A stretch of 64,000 nucleotides of DNA from Pseudomonas monsensis (GTDB lineage: Bacteria; Pseudomonadota; Gammaproteobacteria; Pseudomonadales; Pseudomonadaceae): positions 1,305,501-1,369,500 of the forward strand of contig NZ_CP077087.1 of assembly GCF_014268495.2 (NCBI RefSeq), in the 5' to 3' direction. Made by a program: the position numbers and the translations under genes. The stretch's first letter is position 1, and the number at the start of each line of letters is the position of its first letter. The notes beneath the pieces were generated by a model. The model was not told the DNA's origin. It ran no database searches and saw only the letters and a list, made by a program, of their open reading frames with translations. Shown piece by piece: positions 7,904-17,700 of this stretch.

Positions 7904-8618
7904 GTCCTTTTGAATGTGCGTGATAACTTGCTGGCAAGTCAGCGCGGCCGATAGTGACGTCCGTGTCACCAGCGAGTGATTGAGGTGTTTCAAGTTACAT
8001 CAGAGTCGCTGTTACAAAATCTGAGAAGCCCGTAAGTAACAGGGTGTTGTTTTGAGAGGATTTTCGCCGACTAATCACAAAGCGGGGAGAATTCGCCTAC
8101 GCAGCAGGAAAGGTCCGACGTTGTTCTCGGAAAGTGTTTGCAGGTCTTAGGGAATGGTTTTTCAACAGCCATAAAAAAGGCCGCTGCAAACGCAGCGGCC
8201 AAGGTAAGACGTTGGATCAAGGAGCTACAAATCAACGTCAGTGAACACCGGGGCGATGAACCGACATCTCGATTCATCTGAAATCTGTTGCCAGTCGCTT
8301 CCATGACTCAGCGTAGCTGGCTTCGTGCTTTTCGGCGTATTGCCTGAAAGCGCGCTCAGAATAAGGTGTTGAGCCTGTAGGAAAAATACCGATCTCTGAC
8401 ATGCACTGTTACGGGGCATGTAACAGTCATCTCGCCCCACCGGCTTCATGCGCGGTACTGATGATCCTCCATCCAGCCAATCCATGGCTCGCGCAAAGGC
8501 CCGTTCCGCAAGGGCATTCATCCTTTCGAGCGACAACACGAATACCTCCTTGGTGCGCTTATCGACCCGGTCACCCGGCAGTAGGGTGGGGCCTTCTGTC
8601 ACTCACCGGGGAAGACGC
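7904..8618. other. Long unassigned intergenic region
   Basis: About 700 bases without a gene I can support. It contains an orphan minus-strand terminator (8173-8200) and, to its right, a weak minus-strand open frame (8225-8602) that starts only 16 bases from the DUF1302 start and lacks family features. Lower GC than the flanking genes around 7990-8170. A small RNA ending at the terminator is possible. The ribosome site gggg-aag for the DUF1302 gene is at its right edge. Confidence 0.4.
8173..8200 (-). terminator. Strong intrinsic terminator for a minus-strand transcript
   Basis: Perfect 9-bp stem ggccgctgc/gcagcggcc with a 4-base loop, followed on the minus strand by six Ts (the aaaaaa at 8173-8178 on the given strand). 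This is a textbook rho-independent terminator for a transcript coming from the right, yet no confident minus-strand gene lies there. Confidence 0.75.
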
Positions 8619-10412
8619 ATGACAACAAAAACAATGCGCGCCATCTTCACACCGCAGGCGCTGGCAGCCGCGGTGGCTTTGGGTTGCTGTGCTCAGGCGC
8701 AGGCGGTTTCGTTCAATATCGGGGAAATCGAGGGGACGTTCGACTCGTCGCTGTCGATCGGTGCGAGTTGGGGCATGCGCGATGCCGACAAGTCGCTGGT
8801 CGGCACAGTCAACGGTGGGACCGGACAATCCTCGACCGGTGATGACGGACGCTTGAACTTCAAGAAGGGTGAGACCTTTTCGAAGATCTTCAAAGGCATC
8901 CACGACCTCGAATTGAAGTACGGCGACACCGGTGTGTTCGTGCGTGGCAAGTATTGGTACGACTTCGAACTCAAGGACGAAGACCGCGAGTTCAAGCCGA
9001 TCAGCGACAGCGGCCGCAAGGAAGGCGCGAAGTCCTCCGGGGCGCAGATTCTCGATGCGTTCGTTTATCACAACTATTCCATCGCGGACTTGCCGGGCAC
9101 TGTGCGCGCCGGCAAGCAAGTGGTCAGTTGGGGTGAAAGTACCTTCATCGGCAACTCGATCAACAGCATCAACCCGATCGACGTTTCGGCGTTTCGGCGC
9201 CCCGGTGCCGAGATCAAGGAAGGCCTGATTCCGGTGAACATGCTGTTCGGCTCGCAAAGCCTCACCGACAAACTCTCGGTGGAAGGTTTCTATCAACTGG
9301 AGTGGGATCAGACGGTTCTCGACAACTGCGGCACGTTCTTCGGTGTCGATGTGGCGTCGGACGGGTGCAATAACAACTACACCGTCGGCAGCCCTGCGAT
9401 TGCACCGTTTGTGCCGTTGACCCAAGCCTTTGGTCAAGGCATTCAGGTAACTCGCGAAGGCGTGGTGGTACCCCGTGGCGGCGACCGCGATGCACGGGAT
9501 TCCGGCCAGTGGGGCACGGCATTGCGCTGGCTCGGTGACGACACCGAGTACGGCCTCTACTTCATGAATTACCACAGCCGCACACCCACGGTGGGGACCA
9601 CCACCGCGGGGCTTTCGACCCTGGCGGCATTGCCGGGTATGGTCGGCATCGCCAACCGTCTGGCCCCCGGCAGCGGTTCGGGACTGGCGCAAAGTGTGAT
9701 GCTCGGACGTGGCCAGTACTACCTCGAATACCCTGAAGACATTCGTCTGTACGGTGCGAGTTTTTCGACCACGTTGCCGACCGGCACCGCGTGGACCGGC
9801 GAGATCAGCTACCGGCCCAACGCTCCGGTGCAGGTCAACACCAACGACCTGACACTGGCGCTGCTAAACCCGATTGCCGGCGGTGCCGCGTCACCGATCG
9901 CCACCACACCGGGTTCTGACAACAAGGGCTATCGCCGTAAAGAAGTCACGCAAATCCAGAGCACACTCACGCACTTCTTCGATCAGGTCTGGGGCGCTCA
10001 ACGTCTGACCCTGGTGGGTGAAGCCGCGGTGGTGCGGGTCGGCGGCCTGGAGTCGCGCAACAAGCTGCGTTATGGCCGTGACTCGGTGTATGGGCAGTAC
10101 GGTTTCGGCGGCGATACCGACGGTTTCGTCACCTCGACCTCATGGGGCTATCGCGCGCGGGCCATCCTCGATTACGCCAACGTGATCGGCGGGATCAACC
10201 TCAAACCCAACCTGTCCTGGTCGCATGACGTTGCCGGTTACGGCCCCAACGGCCTGTTCAACGAAGGCGCGAAAGCGATCAGCGTCGGCGTCGATGCCGA
10301 CTACCGCAACACCTACACCGCAAGCCTGAGTTACACCGACTTTTTCGGCGGTGACTACAACGTCCTCGAAGACCGTGACTTCGTGGCCCTGAGCTTCGGC
10401 GTGAACTTCTGA
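8619..10412 (+). CDS. DUF1302 outer-membrane beta-barrel protein
   Basis: 597 residues from ATG 8619 (MTTKTMRAIFTPQALAAAVALGCCAQAQA...), which gives a standard signal peptide of about 30 residues; the open frame extends 57 codons upstream but without signal or ribosome site. The mature part has alternating aromatic/polar strands (VFVRGKYWYDFELKD, LTLVGEAAVVRVGG) and ends in VALSFGVNF, the C-terminal Phe of outer-membrane barrels. DUF1302 proteins pair with DUF1329 proteins in proteobacteria; both follow here with only 23 bp between them. They are thought to take part in uptake or export of hydrophobic compounds such as lipids or sterols; that is inference. Confidence 0.88.
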   Translation: MTTKTMRAIFTPQALAAAVALGCCAQAQAVSFNIGEIEGTFDSSLSIGASWGMRDADKSLVGTVNGGTGQSSTGDDGRLNFKKGETFSKIFKGIHDLELKYGDTGVFVRGKYWYDFELKDEDREFKPISDSGRKEGAKSSGAQILDAFVYHNYSIADLPGTVRAGKQVVSWGESTFIGNSINSINPIDVSAFRRPGAEIKEGLIPVNMLFGSQSLTDKLSVEGFYQLEWDQTVLDNCGTFFGVDVASDGCNNNYTVGSPAIAPFVPLTQAFGQGIQVTREGVVVPRGGDRDARDSGQWGTALRWLGDDTEYGLYFMNYHSRTPTVGTTTAGLSTLAALPGMVGIANRLAPGSGSGLAQSVMLGRGQYYLEYPEDIRLYGASFSTTLPTGTAWTGEISYRPNAPVQVNTNDLTLALLNPIAGGAASPIATTPGSDNKGYRRKEVTQIQSTLTHFFDQVWGAQRLTLVGEAAVVRVGGLESRNKLRYGRDSVYGQYGFGGDTDGFVTSTSWGYRARAILDYANVIGGINLKPNLSWSHDVAGYGPNGLFNEGAKAISVGVDADYRNTYTASLSYTDFFGGDYNVLEDRDFVALSFGVNF

Positions 10413-10435
10413 TCTGCCCGAGAAGGATGAATGCA

Positions 10436-11803
10436 ATGCGCAAAATGATTCTGCAATGTGGTGTCCTCGCCCTCAGTCTGCTGGCGGCCAACGTGATGGC
10501 GGCGGTGTCGTCGGATGAGGCCAACAAGCTGGGTACCAGCCTCACTCCGCTGGGTGCCGAGAAGGCCGGCAACGCTGACGGCTCGATTCCGGCCTGGACC
10601 GGCGGCATTCCGAAAAATGCCGGGGCGGTAGACAGCAAAGGCTTCCTCGCTGACCCGTTTGCCAATGAAAAACCTTTGTTCACCATTACCGCGGCGAACG
10701 TCGATCAGTACAAAAGCAAGCTCTCCGACGGCCAGGTGGCGATGTTCAAACGTTACCCGGAAACCTACAGGATCCCGGTCTACCCGACCCACCGCACGGT
10801 CGCGGTGCCGCCGGAAATCTATGAGTCGGCCAAGCGCAGCGCACTCAACGTGACCAGCATCAATGAGGGCAACGGCCTGGCCAATTTCACCGGCAACCGT
10901 TATTACGCGTTTCCGATTCCGAAGAATGGCGTTGAGGTGTTGTGGAACCACATCACCCGCTATCACGGTGGCAACCTGCGGCGGATCATCACTCAGGTGA
11001 CGCCACAGACCAATGGCAGCTACACGCCGATCCGGTTCGAAGAGGAGATCGCCGTGCCGCAACTGATGAAGGATCTCGATCCGGAAAAAGCCGCCAATGT
11101 CCTGACCTTCTTCAAGCAGTCGGTGACTGCGCCGGCACGTCTGGCCGGTAACGTACTGCTGGTGCACGAGACCCTCGATCAGGTGAAGGAGCCGCGTCTG
11201 GCATGGATCTACAACGCCGGTCAGCGCCGGGTGCGCCGCGCACCGCAAGTGGCCTATGACGGCCCGGGCACTGCGGCTGATGGCCTGCGCACGTCGGACA
11301 ACTTCGACATGTTCTCCGGCGCCCCGGATCGCTACGACTGGAAACTGGTCGGCAAGAAGGAAATGTACATTCCGTACAACAGCTACAAGCTCGATTCGCC
11401 GAAGCTCAAGTACGACGACATCGTCAAGGCCGGGCATATCAATCAGGATCTGACGCGTTATGAACTGCACCGCGTGTGGGAAGTGATCGGCACGGTCAAA
11501 CCGAGCGAGCGGCACATCTACGCCAAGCGCCACATGTACATCGACGAAGACAGCTGGCAGGTGGCTCTTGCCGACCACTATGACGGTCGCGGGCAACTGT
11601 GGCGTGTCGCCGAGGGGCATGCTCAGTACTACTACGATCACCAGGCCCAGGCCTACACCCTCGAGGCGCTCTACGACATCATTGCCGGCCGTTACATTGC
11701 ACTGGGGATGAAGAACGAAGAGAAGCACAGCTTCGAATTCGGCTTCGAAGCCAAGGCGGCCGACTACACGCCATCGGCCCTGCGCGCTGAGGGTGTACGG
11801 TAA
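10436..11803 (+). CDS. DUF1329 periplasmic lipoprotein-localisation-like (LolB-fold) protein
   Basis: 455 residues from MRKMILQCGVLALSLLAANVMA, a clear signal peptide ending near ANVMAA. The ATG at 10436 is 8 bases after aagga and is preferred to the ATG at 10427, which overlaps that site. DUF1329 is a single long domain related to the LolB/LolA half-barrel; features here include GSIPAWTGG, NRYYAFPIPKNGVEVLWNHI and the Tyr/Asp-rich RYELHRVWEV region. It is expected in the periplasm, handing a hydrophobic ligand to or from the DUF1302 barrel. Operon with the preceding gene; a short perfect hairpin after the stop may end the transcript. Confidence 0.88.
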   Translation: MRKMILQCGVLALSLLAANVMAAVSSDEANKLGTSLTPLGAEKAGNADGSIPAWTGGIPKNAGAVDSKGFLADPFANEKPLFTITAANVDQYKSKLSDGQVAMFKRYPETYRIPVYPTHRTVAVPPEIYESAKRSALNVTSINEGNGLANFTGNRYYAFPIPKNGVEVLWNHITRYHGGNLRRIITQVTPQTNGSYTPIRFEEEIAVPQLMKDLDPEKAANVLTFFKQSVTAPARLAGNVLLVHETLDQVKEPRLAWIYNAGQRRVRRAPQVAYDGPGTAADGLRTSDNFDMFSGAPDRYDWKLVGKKEMYIPYNSYKLDSPKLKYDDIVKAGHINQDLTRYELHRVWEVIGTVKPSERHIYAKRHMYIDEDSWQVALADHYDGRGQLWRVAEGHAQYYYDHQAQAYTLEALYDIIAGRYIALGMKNEEKHSFEFGFEAKAADYTPSALRAEGVR

Positions 11804-11825
11804 TTCGTCGAATACAGCCGTGAAC

Positions 11826-11849
11826 CTGTGGCGAGCTCCCTCGCCACAG
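11826..11849. repeat. REP-like hairpin after the DUF1329 gene
   Basis: Perfect 10-bp inverted repeat ctgtggcgag/ctcgccacag with loop ctcc, 22 bases after the stop codon. It is a variant of the pseudomonad REP palindrome; a transcript could end or be stabilised here, although there is no T-run. Confidence 0.6.
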
Positions 11850-11983
11850 CGGTTCGGTTCAGATGATCAGAATAAGACCAGGTGGTCGCGTTTTTATGGC
11901 CGCCAATCAGCGTGCTGAATACTCGTCAACAAGCGGTCTGGAGAGGGCTAGGGTGAACCCACAACTATAAAAAGGCTCACCCG

Positions 11984-14536
11984 ATGACCGCCATGACGCT
12001 GTGTCTGGATCGCCCCGGATTTTTACCCAGACTCTCCTCCCATCATCAATCGCGCCCGCGCTTGAGTGAGCCATTGCTGGCCTCGGTGGCGCGGGTCAGG
12101 CTGATTTGCGCCCCCGCTGGCAGTGGCAAAAGCGCGCTGCTGACCGAGTGCTTGCTCCAGGCACCTGTGGCGTGCGAGGTGCGTTGGTTGCCAATGGCGG
12201 GCGTCACGCTGAGTGTCGGCGAATTCTGCCAGCGTCTGACCCAGGCGCTGGGGCTGGCGGAGTGCGTTGATGAGTCGGGTTTGATCACGACCCTGGCGCA
12301 TTGGTCGACACCCACATGGCTGTTTATTGATGACTTCGCTCGACTGCCGGATCCGGCGCTGGACGCTTTGCTCGATCGCCTGTTGGCTGTCAGCAGTCCG
12401 GCGCTGATCTGGTGGATCGGTACGCGCCGACGTCCACAATGCAATTGGCCGCGACTGCTGCTTGGCGATGAATTGTACGAGTGTGAAAGCACGACACTGG
12501 CGCTGACGCAACACGAGATCGCCGGTGCCTTGCGGCATCTGGCGCCGGAACAGGCTGGCCATGTCGCCACGCGCATCGTCCAGCGCACCGGTGGCTGGTG
12601 CGCCGGTGTGCGCATGGCACTGCTGCAGAAGTGCGACTGGTCGCAAAGCATTCAGCCGCAACAGCGCGTCGACACCTTGCTCGATTATCTGCAACACGAA
12701 CTCTTCAGCAGCCTCACCCCGGAGTTGACCGAGGCGTGGCGGGTACTGGCGCATCTGCCGCGCTTCAATGCCGAACTGTGTGAGCACTTGTTGGGTGCCG
12801 GGGAGGGCGCGCAACATCTGCGCACGCTGCATGCGCTTGGCTGTTTTATCGAGCCGTGGAATGACTCGCCGCACTGGTTACAGATCTTTGCGCCGCTGGC
12901 CCGGGTCATGCGCGAGGAACAATGGCCCTCGGCCCGCTCCTGGCACCGTCGGGCCTGCCAGTGGTTCAGTGCCGAGCAGGACTGGCGCTCGGCCTTCGAG
13001 CAAGCGCTCCTGGCCGAGGAGTACGAGACGGCGGTCAGCCTTTTGCAGCATTTCAACTTCGAGCACCTGTTCGAAGAACAAACGGTGGTGCTGTTGCTGC
13101 GCCTGCATGAATGCCATAGCGAAGAGCTGACCCTGAGCACCCCCCAGTTGATCGGTTTGATCACCGCCGCTTTGCTCTTTGCCGGTCGTTTTGAACAGGC
13201 GGCACATTGTATCGGGCAGCTGTCGCGGTTCATGCCGCAACCCTCGGCTCAACAAGAGAAACAACTGATCGCGCGTTGGCAGATGCTGCAAGGGTGGTTG
13301 ATGCATTTGCAGGGACAAATGGCTCCGGCGCGGGAATATTTTCGACAAGCGTTGGACGAACTGGCTGTCGATGCCTGGCCGGCAAGGTTGCTGTGCCTGT
13401 CGGGGCAGACCCAACAGGCGTTGTTGTGTGGTGACCTCGAACTGGCCCATGGCATCAATCGGGAGGCCCTATGCCTGGCCCGTGCTCAAGGCTCGCTGCT
13501 GTTCGAAGGTCTGCTTGAACTCGACCATGCTCAGGTGCTTGAGCAGCGTGGCGCGCCGGCAAGGGCCGAAAATCTGTTACTGAGCATCGAGCAATTGCTT
13601 TCTCACAGAGCCGAGCGCCCCACGCCATTGCTGGGCCGCATCGCATTGCGTCGAGGTCGGCTGGCCTTGTACATGGGGCGCGAGCAACAGGCAGCAGATT
13701 TTTTTTGCAAGGGGATAGAGGACTGCCTGCGCAGTCACGACAAACGCGTGTTGTATGGCTATTTGGGCCAGGCACAACTGGCGGCCAATCGAATGGACTA
13801 TGCCCAGGCGTTCGAACGTCTGCGTGAGGCCGAGAGGGTAATGCAGCAACGGCAGATACCGGACACGGTCTACCGCGGAGCGCTTTTGCAACTCAGCAGC
13901 CAGTTCTGGTTGCAGCAGGGGCGGCCGCAGTTGGCACAAGAAGCGTTGAGCCGGGTATTGCGGCACTATCAACCACCCGAGGCGCTGCAGGCACCTCCCG
14001 CCACTGTGGAGTTAATCCCGCGCATTCAATACTTGTTGATACTGGCCAAGGCTTATATGCATTGTGAAGAAGATCTATTGGGCCAGCTCGAGCCGCTGCT
14101 GAAACAAGCGCAGAGCGGCGGAGCTTTGACACTGGAAGCGGAATTGCATTTTGCGTTGGCCGAAGTGGCATCGCTGCAGCAACAGCCATTCCGGCTGATC
14201 GAACACCGGGAACTTGGTTGCAGGATTGTGCAACGAGCGAACCTGGATGGCGTGCGGCATCAGTTCTCTTTACTTCCTTCGAATTTTTTTCCTGAAGAAA
14301 AAGAGGTTTTTTTAGCCAGTTCCGAAAGTTTTGAGTGTGCCAGCGTGCTCAGTCGGCGAGAGCAGCAGGTGTTGGAGCTTGTTGCGTTGGGTGATTCCAA
14401 TCGGCAAATCGCGGAGAAACTTTTCCTTTCGTTGCACACTGTAAAAACTCATGTGCGAAGAATATATACAAAGTTGGCGGTGGAACGCCGGACTCACGCA
14501 GTAGCCAAGGCGAGATTGCTTGGCTTTAAGTTGTAA
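11984..14536 (+). CDS. MalT-type (LAL) LuxR-family transcriptional regulator
   Basis: 850 residues. Near the N-terminus a P-loop ATPase motif APAGSGKS (residues 43-50) and a Walker-B-like WLFIDDFARL; the middle is a long helical repeat region rich in Leu, Ala and Gln resembling TPRs; residues about 785-846 form a LuxR helix-turn-helix (SRREQQVLELVALGDSNRQIAEKLF...TVKTHVRRIYTKL). This is the STAND/LAL architecture of MalT, in which inducer and ATP binding allow oligomerisation and activation. It lies directly downstream of the DUF1302-DUF1329 pair, an order I recall from other pseudomonads, so it probably controls that pair. The signal sensed is unknown. Confidence 0.9.
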   Translation: MTAMTLCLDRPGFLPRLSSHHQSRPRLSEPLLASVARVRLICAPAGSGKSALLTECLLQAPVACEVRWLPMAGVTLSVGEFCQRLTQALGLAECVDESGLITTLAHWSTPTWLFIDDFARLPDPALDALLDRLLAVSSPALIWWIGTRRRPQCNWPRLLLGDELYECESTTLALTQHEIAGALRHLAPEQAGHVATRIVQRTGGWCAGVRMALLQKCDWSQSIQPQQRVDTLLDYLQHELFSSLTPELTEAWRVLAHLPRFNAELCEHLLGAGEGAQHLRTLHALGCFIEPWNDSPHWLQIFAPLARVMREEQWPSARSWHRRACQWFSAEQDWRSAFEQALLAEEYETAVSLLQHFNFEHLFEEQTVVLLLRLHECHSEELTLSTPQLIGLITAALLFAGRFEQAAHCIGQLSRFMPQPSAQQEKQLIARWQMLQGWLMHLQGQMAPAREYFRQALDELAVDAWPARLLCLSGQTQQALLCGDLELAHGINREALCLARAQGSLLFEGLLELDHAQVLEQRGAPARAENLLLSIEQLLSHRAERPTPLLGRIALRRGRLALYMGREQQAADFFCKGIEDCLRSHDKRVLYGYLGQAQLAANRMDYAQAFERLREAERVMQQRQIPDTVYRGALLQLSSQFWLQQGRPQLAQEALSRVLRHYQPPEALQAPPATVELIPRIQYLLILAKAYMHCEEDLLGQLEPLLKQAQSGGALTLEAELHFALAEVASLQQQPFRLIEHRELGCRIVQRANLDGVRHQFSLLPSNFFPEEKEVFLASSESFECASVLSRREQQVLELVALGDSNRQIAEKLFLSLHTVKTHVRRIYTKLAVERRTHAVAKARLLGFKL

Positions 14537-14707
14537 ATAAAACACGGCAGAGTGGCTTTGTATTCAGATGTATATTGGCGTGTCGGGTTAAACACGCTTG
14601 GAAAAGTTTTCGAGCTATCTTTTGTATGTGTGCCGGTATTAGTTTGATTTGCGAATGCAGTCGACAGGCAGTCGTTGCAATTATCAAACTGATCGGAATT
14701 TTTATTG

Positions 14708-17700
14708 ATGAACTTTGAAAAAGTTGAAAATACGGCTCTTGCTCGCCAGGGCGAAGCATTGTCCAATATTGTGAAAGAGTTGGAACTGGTACCTGCTTTC
14801 AAAGTGATCGTGCAGGATTGTTTGCGGGAAGCTGTTGCGAAGATTGCGCCAGGAGTATTGGTTAGCAAAATTCATATCAATGTTCTTGAGGGGGGCAGCC
14901 AAAAAGCAAACGCGCCAATGGGACGTTTGCTTGAGGTTTTTCTGGAGTGTTTGCAGCGCGGCGAAGTACCTGTTTACTCTCCGGCTATCTATGCGATTTA
15001 CGATTATCCTGGCTCTACCGATTCACGGGATATCATCAAGGGCCTGGATGTTACGGCGGTCGAAAATATACTGTCTGATTTGTTGGGGAATATTGCGACC
15101 CGTTACGTTTCCGCGTTAAAAAGATACTGGGAAATTAACGAGGTTTCCCAAAGTGGCTACGCGTATCCAAAACTTTCGCGCAAGTCTGCGTTGGCTGTTC
15201 TTCAATCGGTCTTGTTTGAGCGGGAGCTCGATTCATGGACGGCGCACGGTGAAATTACTCAGGAGGAAAGGGCGCGCATCAGTATTACTGTTCAAGCGGG
15301 TTTGACAGGCATGGGTTACAGCGTCCATATCGAAGGCCGGAATGGCAGTTATGTTGAGCAAAACTCAATGTTTGTGGTGCCACTGACTAATCCGGTTCAC
15401 GAACAACTGATTCCAGCAAGCGAGGGTGCCGTTGTTCTCTATTCGCCAGATCGAGGGATCGAGAAGTTCGCCTCCTCGCTGATACTTCAGCAAGCCCTGG
15501 TCTCGCGATTGAAGTGGACGGACACGCGGGAGGAGTTTCTGCAGGCGCTGCCGCTCGATGAGCGAGAAGGGTTTGCCTATGGTTACGATGTTCGCTTTTT
15601 GAAAGTCCATGGGAATCTGTTCGAACGTTACGCAGAGCAGACGTTGCACAAGGCCTACAGAGACGTCGAATACCACCTGGATCGACTCAACAGGGGCAGT
15701 TCGGATCTGGATGGGTGCATGGCGACCGTGGAGTCGACGCAGTCCTTGCCGGAAATTACTCATCACGCCAAAAAAAGGCAGGCCGGTCTTCTGAAGGTTG
15801 TGGAGCGGAATGCATGGCCAGACTGGTTGAAAACTACGTCGGATACCAATCAGGAAGTGTACGTTGCACTGCAACAGCGACTTCTCGAAGCCGAAGTAAA
15901 ACATCATCAGACCACCCATGGCATAACGTCGCTCAAGGACTATTCTCGTGTGGCCGTGGAGGATTTTTTATCCCCGGGTGATGATGAGCGCGTTAATCCG
16001 GACAATGTACCCGTAGACATCATTCATACCGTACCGTTGGTGAACGGGCAGAAGATTGAGCTCACTGAGCGTAAAACGCTGACGCAGGTTTTCATGCACG
16101 GCGCCAATGATGATGCGGGGAGTTATAAAATTATCCCGCGAGTATTCACTGACAATCCAAAAATGACACCCACGAATCTGATGCGTGCGATTCAGACGCT
16201 GAACATCCGTGTGGCCTATAACACGGCGCGCCGCCTGCTTTACTCGCAATCCGATGTTGTCGAATCCATGCGGGAAGTTTTCGGGCGAAAGACCGCACTC
16301 ACATTGTTTGCCGCTGTATTGCAAAAACATGTGACTTCGATCGCTCAAGATCTGGCAATGCGTTATAACTTTGGTGACGACTCTATCGAAACCATGGGCG
16401 TGTCACTCCGGGGCTGGATTAAACCCTTTAAGAATTTGCTGGTGTATCGCAGGAAAGGTGTCGATGCCGAACGAAACCTTCATGTCCTTCATATGCCTGG
16501 ACTCACCACAGGGAAGGAGTGGTATCAGTTTCCTGATCTGAAATCTTTACAGCATCAGATTGCACGCTGGGTAGTAAGCAAGGAAGGCTGGGCCTATTTG
16601 AAAGATCAGGCATACGCAAGCGATAGCGCGAATATAGAGCGGTACTACCTGCACGATAGCCTTCATGAGATGCTTCAAGAATGGTGGTGGTCGGCTATCG
16701 AGGTGAAAAGCTTTTCCGAAGACGGTCCGTTGAAGGGCGCGGTTCAGAATCAGATCAGTTGGGATGCCGATCAGGCTGAAGTTGCTACACCGCAATGGTA
16801 TGTAAAAGCCAAAGTCGCGGATCAGCGCCTGCTTAATCGTTTGAACTATGATTTCAAGGCTGTTTACCACCATGCTAAAGAAAAGCTCGAAATCGTGCCT
16901 TTCAAAGAGTTTTCGAGGAAGTTGGTCAGCCAGGAGCTCAACCGATACTTAGGTCGTTCGGGGACTGTTGCTGAAATTAATCCAGATGAAGTCTGGGTAA
17001 AATTTCATGCGGATTCGAAAATCAGCCTTACTGAACTGTTCGTTCAGTGGCAGCTGTGGCGCAGTGATGTAAGTGTCTTCCAGAAGTTCTTTTCCTGGGT
17101 TTCTCCCGCAGGTAACTATCTGACAGCGCTCGCAGAACAGTTGAGAACCGCAAGCTTCTGGACGTTTACTGGCCAACCTGTCGAGCAGTTGAATGCCAAA
17201 GTCATCAACGATCTGATCGGTCTGACGCCAGGTGAAAAATACCTTCAGTATCTGAGAGAAAACTTCCTTGAGCCATCTGATGTCGACTTGAAGGTGAAGC
17301 TGTTTCGAAAGACAAAACAGAATGAAATGCTCAGGGCCGCGTTGATTCAGAAAATCAAGGGCGAGCTGTCGCAAGAGCAGTTCAACTGGCTGCAGCGGTT
17401 GATTGATGGTTTTGATCATGATTTGCCTCGCGAAAACGTCATCGCTGTGGGAGGCAAGCCGGGAATCGGTGTTTATGAGTTCACGCTCCAAGGTCGGGCC
17501 CTGACTGGCGCCTATGTGTTCGGGCGCAGAGTCAACAACCGAGACGAGTTTATGGTCTACGTGCCCAATACTCCGGATGGCAAAGACTTCTTCCCGCTTG
17601 AACAGCTGGCTGCTCGATTGACTGGTTCTGCCTTCAGGAAGGTTGTCATGGGGCTGGTGCGTCTGGAGCACCAGCAGATTGTCAAAAGTCTCATTGATAA

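Noticed and set aside
8225..8602. 125-codon minus-strand ORF right of the orphan terminator
   Set aside because: It would start 16 bases from the DUF1302 start, leaving no room for a promoter, and shows no family features. A shorter start inside it cannot be excluded, so the region is noted as a finding instead.
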